DNA of 64,000 nt from F23-D06 sp045130275 (GTDB lineage: Bacteria; Bacteroidota; Bacteroidia; Bacteroidales; WCHB1-69): assembly GCA_045130275.1 (NCBI GenBank), contig JBGUPL010000109.1:29819-93818 (forward strand), read 5' to 3'. Each line of letters starts with the position of its first letter. The first letter of the stretch is position 1. The notes under the pieces are model-generated. The model worked only from the letters and a program-made list of their open reading frames with translations, was not told the origin of the DNA and searched no databases. A program made the position numbers and the translations under genes. This document shows, in pieces, positions 34,924 through 44,008 of this stretch.

Positions 34924-35328
34924 ATGAAGAAAAAAAACATCATCCTCGCTTGCATCGCCTTCGTCGCAATAGCAGCAATATGGATTGCATGCACCACGGC
35001 AAATGACGGCGTCATCACCAAAGAGAACGGCGTTTACATCGTAAACACCACCAAGCTGACCCAAGACGTTAACGGTTACAACGGACCTACGCCCCTGAAA
35101 ATCCATATCAAAGGCGACGTGATCCAAAAAATCGAGGCTTTGCCCAACCAAGAGACGCCGGGCTTCTTTGCCAGAGTACAAGAAAATCTGCTCAACAAAT
35201 GGAATGGCATGACGGTCAAGCAAGCCGCCACCGCTGACGTCGATGCCGTGTCTGGCGCCACCTATTCCTCGAACGCAGTTAAGGAAAATGTCAAAATCGG
35301 TGTAAAATACTATCAAAAACACAAATAG
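34924..35328 (+). CDS. FMN-binding domain lipoprotein with flavinylation motif
   Basis: Small exported flavoprotein of 134 residues. The leader ends in WIACTT, a plausible lipobox. One FMN-binding domain follows, ending with DAVSGATYSS: Asp107 and Thr113 match the DxxSGAT motif to which ApbE-type transferases attach FMN covalently. GPTPLKIHIKGDVIQKIEAL is typical of the domain in RnfG and NqrC. An upstream in-frame start at 34792 overlaps the LuxE-like gene and is not credible. The role is probably envelope electron transfer; partners are not encoded nearby. Confidence 0.88.
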   Translation: MKKKNIILACIAFVAIAAIWIACTTANDGVITKENGVYIVNTTKLTQDVNGYNGPTPLKIHIKGDVIQKIEALPNQETPGFFARVQENLLNKWNGMTVKQAATADVDAVSGATYSSNAVKENVKIGVKYYQKHK

Positions 35329-35360
35329 TCCGCACCAACACCCCTCAAGGATCTTGCATC

Positions 35361-36665
35361 ATGCGAAAGGCCACACCACAATTCCTTTTCGTTTTGGTTT
35401 GGGCATTGTTCCTTACCTTCTCAGGCGTTTTTTCCGCACAAGGCCAGGACACTATCCGCATGATGCAATACAACTTGATGTATTACACAAACACCTCCGG
35501 CATTTCAGATTGCAACAGTATTACAAACAATCTCAACACAAAAGACGCAAACATCAAAACCATTTTCCAGTACGTGATGCCGACCGTCTTTTGCGTATGC
35601 GAGATAGGGTCGCAGAACCAATATGCCGACCGTCTGCTAAACAACGCCATCAACACGGATGGCATCGATTACTATCGTCGAGGACCCCTGACAAACCAGT
35701 CGGGCGGCACCATCGCCAACATGATCTATTACGATTCCCGCAAACTGACCCTATACAAGTCAGTCAACGTAACCACTTCATTCCGAGATATTAACGGATA
35801 CACTTTCTATTATAATGCCCAGAATCTTTCAGACGGAGACACCATCTTCATGACCTTCTGGATAGCACATCTGAAAGCAGGTTCGGGCAGCACCAATGAG
35901 ACAGCGCGACTCGCCCAAGTTCAGAAACTGATGAACCGCATCTCCAGCTCCGGGACTCCCGGAAACTATACTTTCTCGGGCGACTTCAACCTCTATTCCA
36001 GCGATGAGCCTGCTTACCAGGAACTGACAGAATATTCCAACAGCCTGTATCGTTTCTATGATCCGGCGAACAGCCCTGGAAACTGGCACAACAACTCCCA
36101 GTTCAAGCATTTGCACACCCAATCCACACGCACGCAGGAGGCTGACTGTTTCTCTTCCGGCGGATTGGACGACCGGTTCGACTTCTTTTTAGTATCTCCA
36201 TATTTATATTATGGAAGTGACAAAATGCATGTCGTCGAAGGTTCCTATCACGCTTTGGGACAAGACGGGGCGCGGTTCAACGGATCCATCCTGTCCCCTG
36301 CCAACAATTCAATTCCGAACCAAGTGGCCAACGCGCTTTACAACCAATCCGACCACCTGCCTGTCATCATGGACATGATCATCGACGCACACGTCGGCGT
36401 GGCCGAATACAACCCCGACTTTTATGTCAACGTGGAGAACCCTGTGCGCGGAGGGCTACACCTCGAGTTACAGGCCAATGAAACCGCTCCCTTCTCCATT
36501 GAATTGTTCTCAACAGACGGCCGATGCCTCGCAAGACACCTTGAGAATCTGGAGGAAGGCGTCCACCGTTTAAGTTATCCGTTTCCTTACGGGAAAGGTG
36601 CCTATTTAGTTCGAATTCAGAATTCTAAAGGGCATAAAACAGTCAAAAAAATACTCTGTCTGTAA
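35361..36665 (+). CDS. Endonuclease/exonuclease/phosphatase-fold protein with T9SS sorting domain
   Basis: Secreted 434-residue protein. A signal peptide (to about residue 28, SAQGQ) precedes a DNase I-like fold with metal site CEIGSQ, FSGDFNLYSSDEPAY and the closing SDHLPVIMDM. The last 80 residues form a T9SS sorting domain (NVENPVRGGLHLEL, IELFSTDGR, GAYLVRIQNSKGHKTVKKI). It should be exported through the porU/porV system upstream. The substrate, nucleic acid or a phosphoester, is not defined. Confidence 0.88.
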   Translation: MRKATPQFLFVLVWALFLTFSGVFSAQGQDTIRMMQYNLMYYTNTSGISDCNSITNNLNTKDANIKTIFQYVMPTVFCVCEIGSQNQYADRLLNNAINTDGIDYYRRGPLTNQSGGTIANMIYYDSRKLTLYKSVNVTTSFRDINGYTFYYNAQNLSDGDTIFMTFWIAHLKAGSGSTNETARLAQVQKLMNRISSSGTPGNYTFSGDFNLYSSDEPAYQELTEYSNSLYRFYDPANSPGNWHNNSQFKHLHTQSTRTQEADCFSSGGLDDRFDFFLVSPYLYYGSDKMHVVEGSYHALGQDGARFNGSILSPANNSIPNQVANALYNQSDHLPVIMDMIIDAHVGVAEYNPDFYVNVENPVRGGLHLELQANETAPFSIELFSTDGRCLARHLENLEEGVHRLSYPFPYGKGAYLVRIQNSKGHKTVKKILCL

Positions 36666-36715
36666 TTTTTCCTCGGACAAACTCGTTCAAAGACTTTTTC
36701 GGTATGAAAAAATTA

Positions 36716-36723
36716 TATCTTTG
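36716..36723 (+). promoter_or_regulatory. -7 promoter element of the DksA/TraR-like gene
   Basis: TATCTTTG, 39 nt before the ATG at 36763. It supports that start over the frame opening at 36721. Confidence 0.6.
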
Positions 36724-36762
36724 CGCGTCCAATTTCATCTAACAAAAACAAACAAAACCGTT

Positions 36763-37149
36763 ATGAGCGAAATCGTTGTAAACCGTTATTCTGACGAAGA
36801 TTTGGAAGAATTCAGAGCCTTGATAGAGAAGAAAATCGAAGAGGCCAAGAAGAACCTCGAAGTGTATCAGGAAGCCTACAGCGGTGTCGGAAATGACACT
36901 AAAGACACTGCCCCGACATTCAAGAATCTCGAGGAAGGGAACCAAGTACTCTCCAAAGAGGAGAACGGTCGCCTGATGGCTCGACTTGTAAAATATATCT
37001 CCAACTTGGAAGCTGCTCTCGTTCGCATTGAGAACAAGACTTATGGCGTGGACCGCATCACTGGCAAGCTTATCCCCAAAGAACGGCTCAGAATCGTCCC
37101 GCACGCCACCCTGGATATTGGCACCAAACTGCAGGAAAAGAAAAAATAG
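36763..37149 (+). CDS. DksA/TraR-family regulator lacking the zinc cysteines
   Basis: 128-residue relative of DksA, which binds the RNA polymerase secondary channel. An N-terminal coiled coil (DEDLEEFRALIEKKIEEAKKNLEVYQEAY) and the C-terminal NKTYGVDRITGKLIPKERLRIVPHAT match the DksA zinc-finger region in layout. Every cysteine is replaced, so no zinc is expected. This form is widespread in Bacteroidota and often lies beside lspA; here it is about 32 kb away. Confidence 0.9.
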   Translation: MSEIVVNRYSDEDLEEFRALIEKKIEEAKKNLEVYQEAYSGVGNDTKDTAPTFKNLEEGNQVLSKEENGRLMARLVKYISNLEAALVRIENKTYGVDRITGKLIPKERLRIVPHATLDIGTKLQEKKK

Positions 37150-37187
37150 GCTACTGCCCTTAACCGCAATTGAATATTTCTGACGCG

Positions 37188-38924
37188 ATGAATCCTTTGT
37201 TAGAAATTGAAGATTTGTCGCTTGATTTGCGGCGCGACACCTTGTGGAATCCCATTTTAAAACATATCCGCTTTTCCTTGAATGAAGGGGAAACGGTGGG
37301 TATCGTGGGAGAATCCGGGTCAGGGAAGTCCGTCACCGCCCTGTCGGTCATGCGACTGCTCAACCCCGCAATTGCCCGCTACCCGTCTGGACGCATTCTA
37401 TTCCATGCCAACGGGCATGACCAACCGCCTTTGGATGTCCTAACGGCCCCGGAAGCAGCCATGCAAAGCCTCCGAGGAAACCAAATCGGCATGATATTTC
37501 AGGAACCGATGACCTCTCTGAATCCGGTCATCCGTTGCGGTGCGCAGATCACCGAACAGATCCTCCTGCACAAGAAAATCAGCGAAAAAGAGGCTAAAGA
37601 ACAAGTTCTCAGTTTGTTTGATGAGGTGAAACTGCCACGTCCAAACGAGATTTTTGACTCTTACCCGCATGAACTTTCCGGCGGCCAGAAACAACGCATC
37701 ATGATCGCCATGGCCATGAGCTGCAATCCTAAACTTCTCATTGCAGACGAACCGACCACCGCTTTGGATGTCACCATTCAAAAGAACATCCTGGAGTTGA
37801 TCCGCAATCTACAGCAAAAACACGGAATGGGTGTACTTTTCATCACCCACGATCTTGGTGTGGTCGCCGAAATTGCCGACCGCGCCCTTGTGATGTATAA
37901 AGGCGAAATCGTGGAAGAGAACAGCGTGCGCAATCTGTTTATCTCTCCCCAGAATGCATATACTAAACAACTTATCGCTTGCCGGCCATCCATGAACACA
38001 CGTCTGAGAAAACTTCCACAAGTATCTGATTTTAACGGAGTTGAGGACAGCGACTTACATCACGTGGTGGAAAATCTGACCGTCACCCCAGAAGAGCGCA
38101 ACGCCGCCCACCAGCGGTTATATTCCGGTGACAAAATCGTCACTATCAAAAACTTGAACAAGATTTACAAAGTCCGTAAGCGCAAGTTATTTGAAAAACA
38201 ACACTATTTCCATGCATTGCAGAATGTGAGCCTTGACATTTACGAGGGTGAAACGCTCGGGCTGGTCGGCGAATCTGGATGCGGGAAAACCACTTTGGGA
38301 CGCACGATGCTCCGGTTGATTGAACCCACATCCGGAGAGGTGGTTTATCGGGGAAAGAATCTCGTTCAGCTCTCCGATTCGGAAATGCGTATGATGCGGA
38401 AAGACCTGCAAATCATCCTACAGGACCCCTATTCTTCTTTGAACCAAAGGCTTACCGTAGGGGAAGCCTTGATGGAACCCATGCGCGTTCACGGCATCTT
38501 GCACAACGACAAAGAGCGGAAAAAACGTGTCATAGAATTACTGGAACGTGTAAGTCTCAATGAATCGCATTTTTTCCGTTATCCTCACGAATTTTCCGGA
38601 GGGCAACGACAGCGCATTTCCATTGCCAGGGCCTTGGCCGTGAACCCAAAATTCATCATTTGCGACGAATCCGTGTCCGCACTCGATGTCTCTGTGCAAG
38701 CACAGGTGCTAAATCTCCTCAACGAGCTGAAAGCTGAATATCATTTCACTTACATTTTTATTTCACACGACCTGTCCGTGGTGAAATTCATGGCTGACCG
38801 CATCGCGGTGATGCAACAGGGCCGCATTGTCGAAGCCGGCGAGGCGGACCAATTATGCGCTCACCCTCAAACCTCATACACCCAAACACTTATCGACTCC
38901 ATCCCGAAAGGCATCTTGGAGTAG
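37188..38924 (+). CDS. Dipeptide/oligopeptide ABC transporter ATPase, DppD-DppF fusion
   Basis: 578-residue protein with two complete ATPase domains. Domain 1 (about residues 1-270) has Walker A GESGSGKS, signature LSGGQKQR and Walker B LLIADEPTTALD. Domain 2 (about 310-575) has GESGCGKT, FSGGQRQR and FIICDESVSALD. The oligopeptide-type C-terminal segment follows domain 1. In-frame ATG 37188 is preferred over TTG 37170. No permease or binding-protein gene is adjacent, so the membrane partners lie elsewhere. It fits with the DPP7- and DPP-IV-like enzymes in a peptide-use pathway. Confidence 0.93.
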   Translation: MNPLLEIEDLSLDLRRDTLWNPILKHIRFSLNEGETVGIVGESGSGKSVTALSVMRLLNPAIARYPSGRILFHANGHDQPPLDVLTAPEAAMQSLRGNQIGMIFQEPMTSLNPVIRCGAQITEQILLHKKISEKEAKEQVLSLFDEVKLPRPNEIFDSYPHELSGGQKQRIMIAMAMSCNPKLLIADEPTTALDVTIQKNILELIRNLQQKHGMGVLFITHDLGVVAEIADRALVMYKGEIVEENSVRNLFISPQNAYTKQLIACRPSMNTRLRKLPQVSDFNGVEDSDLHHVVENLTVTPEERNAAHQRLYSGDKIVTIKNLNKIYKVRKRKLFEKQHYFHALQNVSLDIYEGETLGLVGESGCGKTTLGRTMLRLIEPTSGEVVYRGKNLVQLSDSEMRMMRKDLQIILQDPYSSLNQRLTVGEALMEPMRVHGILHNDKERKKRVIELLERVSLNESHFFRYPHEFSGGQRQRISIARALAVNPKFIICDESVSALDVSVQAQVLNLLNELKAEYHFTYIFISHDLSVVKFMADRIAVMQQGRIVEAGEADQLCAHPQTSYTQTLIDSIPKGILE

Positions 38925-38977
38925 CTATCGGCAACAAACACTTTTTTCCATCAAAATAGCAACATAACGTATTGACA

Positions 38978-39904
38978 ATGAGTAAAACAAACAACATCTT
39001 GAAAACGGTTATCCGCTTCGGAATCGGCATTTTTTTCATTGTTTCGGCTATCCTGAAATTGCTCGCATTAGATCATTTTGAACTGTACATCTACAGTTTC
39101 CATATCGTGAATCTCACGTTGAGCGGATTGGTGGCACGAGGGATTATCGCATGCGAAATTCTTGTCGGCCTTTTGCTCATCCTCAAAGTGAGATACAAAG
39201 AGGCCTGGTGGCTGACCATGCTCATGCTCGTGGGCTTTTCCTTTTTGTTGATTTACGTCATATTGTTCCGCGATGACAGCAATTGCCACTGTATGGGCGA
39301 CTTGGTGGAAATCAAGCCGTGGCTGTCGTTAGTCAAGAACTTGATAGCCATTGCGTTGTTGCTGTTCGTGCGCAAGGAAGACGACTACCAGTTCGGGCCT
39401 TTGGGGCGCAAGCTCGCCCTCACCGGGGCGTTTTTGGCCGCTCTTGTCCCGCCGTTCGTCCTTTTCCCGATAGACGATGTCTATAATCTGTTTTCAAAGT
39501 CGGGCACACTCAACTATGACGAAACGGCTTTCAATGGATTGATGGCTGACTCGTCGATGCAGGATGTCCATATCGAAGAAGGCAATTACATTGTCGGGGT
39601 TATCTCCTCCAATTGCCAGTTTTGCCGAACCAGTTGCTTGAAAGTTTCTGAAATAGTGGAGAACAACCATTTGGACACATGCCGGATTTTGTTTTTCGTT
39701 TGGGGGGACAGCACCTCGATTGAACAGTTCAAGACGGATACAAAAACAGAGTCGTTCCGATATGTCACGATTAACCCGATCACCGCGGTACACGTTACCA
39801 GAGGCTCTTTCCCTGAATATTTGTATCTCAAAAACGGCGAGGTTGTGAAAACCGCGGATTTACGACAATTAACAGAAAATTCAATTTGCGACCATATGAG
39901 ATGA
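38978..39904 (+). CDS. DoxX/MauE-like membrane protein with thioredoxin-like domain
   Basis: 308 residues. Four or five hydrophobic helices (about residues 10-175) resemble the DoxX/MauE family (IRFGIGIFFIVSAILKLLALDHFELYIYSF). The extracytoplasmic C-terminal part has a CxxC at Cys213-Cys216 in SSNCQFCRTSC, followed by a thioredoxin-like strand order, so it may handle disulphides or electrons. The start is ATG 38978, not the in-frame TTG 38972. The neighbouring genes do not reveal its partner. Confidence 0.82.
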   Translation: MSKTNNILKTVIRFGIGIFFIVSAILKLLALDHFELYIYSFHIVNLTLSGLVARGIIACEILVGLLLILKVRYKEAWWLTMLMLVGFSFLLIYVILFRDDSNCHCMGDLVEIKPWLSLVKNLIAIALLLFVRKEDDYQFGPLGRKLALTGAFLAALVPPFVLFPIDDVYNLFSKSGTLNYDETAFNGLMADSSMQDVHIEEGNYIVGVISSNCQFCRTSCLKVSEIVENNHLDTCRILFFVWGDSTSIEQFKTDTKTESFRYVTINPITAVHVTRGSFPEYLYLKNGEVVKTADLRQLTENSICDHMR

Positions 39905-39912
39905 TTTTTTTG

Positions 39913-39920
39913 TATTTTTG
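39913..39920 (+). promoter_or_regulatory. -7 promoter element of the TetR-like gene
   Basis: TATTTTTG ends 28 nt before the ATG at 39949. Confidence 0.6.
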
Positions 39921-39948
39921 CGGCTCGAAATTTTAAAACAACTGCGCT

Positions 39949-40503
39949 ATGTCTCTATCAGACTCTAAAAAAAAGGATTTGTTCGACTATTACTCACAAA
40001 ATGGCTTCCAACAACCCACCGAGAAAATTGCCAACCAACTGAACATTTGTCATAAGACATTCTTCAACCGTTACGGCAATAAATTAAATTCCATTGAAAT
40101 AGCTTGGCAATATTGGCAAAATGTATGTCGGGAAAAATGGCACACACTCATGGCCCATTGCAACCATAGCATTGAGGCGTTGGTCATGACGCTGTACAGC
40201 ATCTATGATACGAGATTCGACGAGCCACATTACTACAAACTCACCCAAACTCATCGTAAATATTTGGATCCAAATTCATTTTTCTATTCCGCTATCCGCA
40301 CGATACTGGATAAAGGCAAGAAATGCTTCCATATTCAAGAAAATCTAAATACAGAAACCTATATTACATTTCTCTTGAACAATGTCTTTTTGATAGATAT
40401 TGAAGAAGAAAAAAGGCCTGAAATCATAAAATTCATCATTTTTCCGGCCTTGACGGAACGTGGCCTGGAGCTGTTTATGGAGACCCCATTCAATTGGATA
40501 TGA
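39949..40503 (+). CDS. TetR-family-like transcriptional regulator
   Basis: 184 residues. The N-terminal helix-turn-helix TEKIANQLNICHKTFFNRYGNK (about residues 24-45) has the TetR layout, where the recognition helix ends in a Phe/Tyr-rich turn. The C-terminal helices are rich in aromatic residues, as in ligand-binding TetR domains. The gene is AT-rich compared with its neighbours. It may control the adjacent conserved gene at 40659; its own operator is not visible. Confidence 0.75.
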   Translation: MSLSDSKKKDLFDYYSQNGFQQPTEKIANQLNICHKTFFNRYGNKLNSIEIAWQYWQNVCREKWHTLMAHCNHSIEALVMTLYSIYDTRFDEPHYYKLTQTHRKYLDPNSFFYSAIRTILDKGKKCFHIQENLNTETYITFLLNNVFLIDIEEEKRPEIIKFIIFPALTERGLELFMETPFNWI

Positions 40504-40636
40504 CCGGTAGCCCGGCAACTTGACGAACAATCGAGTGACACCGCGCGACGAATCCTCCGTCTCCATGCTTCTTTCTCTCTAAAACAAATTAAACTTTTCT
40601 TCGTTTAACAAGTTTCCAAGTTTCGGTTGAAATATG

Positions 40637-40644
40637 TATTTTTG
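40637..40644 (+). promoter_or_regulatory. -7 promoter element of the 40659 gene
   Basis: TATTTTTG ends 14 nt before the ATG at 40659. Confidence 0.6.
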
Positions 40645-40658
40645 CCGTCAATTTTTTA

Positions 40659-41921
40659 ATGATGAAAAAGATCTTTTTGTTGATTATAATAACGCTTTCA
40701 ACGATGATTGGTCGCTCCAGTTATCTCCTGATACCCATGGATTTAGCACAAAGCAACCATTTGAAGGCGTATGGTATCGCCTATTTTGCCGTTGCCAACG
40801 GTGTTGACATGAGCTGGCTTCTGAACTACAGAGGTGGCAGCTTCATGTGCCCTTACAACGGCACGCTTGAAAACGAATGCCTCGTGCGCGGGGTCTCGTA
40901 TGAAGTCATCGCTGACATACAGGCTTCGCAAATCCTGAACGAAATCGCTGTGGTCGAGAACAATATGAATGAAATTCGTTTAACCAAGGAGCCCAAAATT
41001 GCGGTATATTCTCCGAAAAACAAGCTCCCTTGGGACGATGCAGTGACCTTGGTGCTCACCTATGCCGAAATCCCCTACACCGTAATCTACGACGAAGAGG
41101 TAATCAAAGGCGAGCTGCCGAAATACGACTGGCTGCACCTACACCACGAGGATTTCACCGGCCAATACGGGAAGTTCTGGGGCAGTCAGCGCAACACCAA
41201 ATGGTATCAGGACGATGTGAAGGAGAACGAGGAGCGTGCCGCTCAGTTGGGTTTCGCCAAAGTGTCGCAGATGAAACTCGCCGTGGCCAAAGGCATCCGC
41301 GATTTCGTGGCTGGCGGCGGCTATCTCTTTGCCATGTGCTCCGGTCCCGACAGCTATGACATTGCCCTCGCCGCCGATGGGGTGGACATCTGCGAAACTA
41401 TGTTCGACGGTGACCCAATGGACCCGCAGGCCCAAAGCAAACTCAACTATGACAACTGCTTTGCATTCACCAACTTCAGAATAGAGACCAATCCGTACGT
41501 GTACGAGGTTTCCGACATCGATGTCAGCCCCACACAGCATATTTCAAACAAGTCTAACGACTATTTCACGCTGTTTGAATTCTCCGCCAAATGGGATCCT
41601 GTCCCCACTATGCTCTGCCAGAACCACTTGCAGGTCATACCAGGCTTCATGGGGCAAACCACGGCATTCCGTAAGGAACTTATCAAACCTACCGTGACCA
41701 TCATGGGGGAATGCGCCTTTTTCAACGAGGCCCGCTACATTCACGGCGAGTACGGCAAAGGCACCTGGACGTTCTATTCGGGCCACGATCCCGAGGATTA
41801 CCAGCACTTGGTCAATGATCCGCCCACCGACCTCAATCTGTTCCCCAATTCTGCAGGTTACCGTCTGATACTCAACAACGTACTCTTCCCCGCCGCCAAA
41901 AAACAGCAGCAGAAAACGTAA
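40659..41921 (+). CDS. Conserved Bacteroidota secreted protein, often labelled asparagine synthetase B
   Basis: 420 residues with an N-terminal signal-like hydrophobic segment. The sequence (LLIPMDLAQSNHLKAYGIAYF, NYRGGSFMCPYN, PKIAVYSPKNKLPWDDAVTLVLTYAEIPY, YDWLHLHHEDFTGQYGKF) matches a conserved Bacteroidota family. It carries no glutamine-hydrolase Cys2 or PP-loop motif of true AsnB. The segment GGGYLFAMCSGPDSYDIALAA around Cys227 resembles the nucleophile elbow of class I glutamine amidotransferase-like folds. Function unknown. Confidence 0.8.
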   Translation: MMKKIFLLIIITLSTMIGRSSYLLIPMDLAQSNHLKAYGIAYFAVANGVDMSWLLNYRGGSFMCPYNGTLENECLVRGVSYEVIADIQASQILNEIAVVENNMNEIRLTKEPKIAVYSPKNKLPWDDAVTLVLTYAEIPYTVIYDEEVIKGELPKYDWLHLHHEDFTGQYGKFWGSQRNTKWYQDDVKENEERAAQLGFAKVSQMKLAVAKGIRDFVAGGGYLFAMCSGPDSYDIALAADGVDICETMFDGDPMDPQAQSKLNYDNCFAFTNFRIETNPYVYEVSDIDVSPTQHISNKSNDYFTLFEFSAKWDPVPTMLCQNHLQVIPGFMGQTTAFRKELIKPTVTIMGECAFFNEARYIHGEYGKGTWTFYSGHDPEDYQHLVNDPPTDLNLFPNSAGYRLILNNVLFPAAKKQQQKT

Positions 41922-41966
41922 TCAAAGTAGGAGAGCTGTCTCGGTCGTTTACAAAAAGACTTTTCA

Positions 41967-43124
41967 CTAAAAACTCACGGACACTTTCGCCGCGAAGGTG
42001 TGTCCGAATTCACGGTAAGCGGCGCTTTTCCGAAGGGTGTAGTCCAGATGGACCCGGATATGCTCCTCGGGCCACCATTCAAGATCAAACGAATAACGGT
42101 GCATGGTGGAGGTAGGTTCGCGTTTGTCGTTGATACAATAATCATAACGGAAAAGCGGACGCAGCCGTTGCACCATCGCACTCTTCCTTCCCCACCCCAT
42201 ATAGAACCAATATCCCACAAAGGCATACAAACCCTGCGTCTTCACCAATGATATCGAATCATTGGTCAGCGGATCGAATTCGGCGACACCGGTAGTGCCC
42301 TGAAGATACTCGGCACGGGCCGTCCAATGCTTGCCCAAATACTCCGCACCTCCGGACCAACGGTTACGCGGGGCGTTCCGATCGTCAAAGAGCGGATAAT
42401 TGCCCAGATACACAGATCCTGACAACCGGAAATTTTTCACAAAAGGATAAAAATCCACCCGTGCCGAAAAGTCCTTGCTTAGATTGTCTTTCCGGATATT
42501 GATCCCCGCCCCTCCAAAAACACCAGCGTAATAGTTCAATATCGGGAAACGCTCGCCGTTCCGTTCGTAATCCGCCAGCGTTCCCGACAGCATCGCCCCG
42601 ATTTCCAACCCATAAGCATACTCTGGAATACCGGATATGTCATTGAACCCGGCCAACAGCGCCACCGACTGTGAAAGTTCTACAAATTCCAAGTCCAAAG
42701 GTGACAACAAATTATCCATAGTGTAGGGTGTCTTGATCTGACCAATCCAAAGATGCGCATACTTGCAGAATTTCACCCGCAACCAAGCATCAAGCAGACG
42801 CGGCGTAAAGGCCAAATCGGCCTGCATCCGAAAATCGAGCATCGGGTGAAACCTGCCCGAAAAATCAAAACGGGCCCGACGCAACATTATCACACTTTTC
42901 TGAGTCAAACTTCCATCATTCTCCCGCTGACGGGTGTAATCCATCTGCGTGTCCACGAAACCATGAATTTGCAAATAATCGCTGAGTTTCCATTCGCGCT
43001 CCCGTTTGTGCTTGACGGGCACCGTGTCCGTCTGCGCCGACGCAGGCAACGACAAAATCAACAAGAACAATACAAGAACGACAGGCGCTCCGAAGAGGGT
43101 CCGACGATCGCACATATCTCTCAT
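41967..43124 (-). CDS. Outer-membrane porin, phosphate-selective porin O/P-like
   Basis: 385-residue predicted beta barrel. A signal peptide ends at ASAQ near residue 31. The mature part begins with LQIHGFVDTQMDYTRQRE, then alternating strands such as RRARFDFSGRFHPMLDFRMQADLAF and a terminal ...AAKVSVSF with the C-terminal Phe needed for barrel assembly. This is the OprO/OprP-like family common in Bacteroidota, often of unproven substrate. It converges with the gene at 40659. Confidence 0.85.
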   Translation of the reverse strand: MRDMCDRRTLFGAPVVLVLFLLILSLPASAQTDTVPVKHKREREWKLSDYLQIHGFVDTQMDYTRQRENDGSLTQKSVIMLRRARFDFSGRFHPMLDFRMQADLAFTPRLLDAWLRVKFCKYAHLWIGQIKTPYTMDNLLSPLDLEFVELSQSVALLAGFNDISGIPEYAYGLEIGAMLSGTLADYERNGERFPILNYYAGVFGGAGINIRKDNLSKDFSARVDFYPFVKNFRLSGSVYLGNYPLFDDRNAPRNRWSGGAEYLGKHWTARAEYLQGTTGVAEFDPLTNDSISLVKTQGLYAFVGYWFYMGWGRKSAMVQRLRPLFRYDYCINDKREPTSTMHRYSFDLEWWPEEHIRVHLDYTLRKSAAYREFGHTFAAKVSVSF

Positions 43125-43201
43125 ATCAGTATTATATGTTTATTATGAATGCTGAAAAGACTTACAAAGATGATAAACTTATGGCTAGAAGTTGTGGAAG
43201 A

Positions 43202-44008
43202 TCACATTTCGGCCACCATATGGAAAATAAGGTCAACCACATGAGGGCCAGCTTTAGCTGCAGCCGCCAGGACCTCCTCATGCGAAGCCTCTTCCACTCT
43301 ACCTACAATGCCTAAATCGGTGACAACCGAGAGCGCAAAGACCTCCAGACCCAAATAACGTGCCATAATCGCCTCCGGCACAGTGGACATTCCCACGGTA
43401 TCAGCGCCCAGAATGTGGAACATCTTGTACTCTGCCGGGGTCTCAAAACAAGGGCCGGTCACACCAATATAGACCCCTTCCTGCACGTGAATGTCCAACT
43501 TTTCAGCTGTCTGGTGCGCCAGTTTCAGCAACCGATGCGAATAAACCTCGCTCATATTCGGGAATCGGGGACCGAGCGTGTCGTCGTTTGGTCCTAGCAA
43601 TGGGTTGTTGCCGAACATGTTGATGTGATCGCGAATCAACATGATGTCCCCCACCTTGAACGTAGGGTTCATGCCACCAGCGGCATTGGAGAGAATGACG
43701 GTTTTCACCCCAAGACCGGGTAAAATACGCTGCGGATAAGTCACCACGTCCATCGGATAGCCCTCATAATAGTGGAAACGTCCACTGAAGACAATCACCT
43801 CAACACCATTTATCCGGCCGAATATCATCGTCCCCTTGTGTCCCTGGACCGTGGAAATCGGGAAATTGGGAATCTCCTTGTACGGAATCTCGTCAACAAT
43901 ATCGATTTTTTCCGTCAGTCCGCCCAAACCGGATCCTAACACTATCGCGATCTTCGGGTTAATCGTCTTACGGCTATTTAAGTAATCAACCGTTTGCGCT
44001 ATCTTCAT
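43202..44008 (-). CDS. punA: Purine-nucleoside phosphorylase
   Basis: Cytosolic trimeric PNP that splits inosine and guanosine into base plus ribose-1-phosphate. 268 residues from ATG 44008, which has a good ribosome binding site (GAGGAAAGA just upstream); an ATG at 44026 is also in frame. Motifs: IAIVLGSGLGG, VVTYPQRI, AAGGMNPTFKVGDIMLIRDHIN, VGMSTVPEAI and LSVVTDLG. It overlaps the end of lpxK. Confidence 0.95.
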   Translation of the reverse strand: MKIAQTVDYLNSRKTINPKIAIVLGSGLGGLTEKIDIVDEIPYKEIPNFPISTVQGHKGTMIFGRINGVEVIVFSGRFHYYEGYPMDVVTYPQRILPGLGVKTVILSNAAGGMNPTFKVGDIMLIRDHINMFGNNPLLGPNDDTLGPRFPNMSEVYSHRLLKLAHQTAEKLDIHVQEGVYIGVTGPCFETPAEYKMFHILGADTVGMSTVPEAIMARYLGLEVFALSVVTDLGIVGRVEEASHEEVLAAAAKAGPHVVDLIFHMVAEM

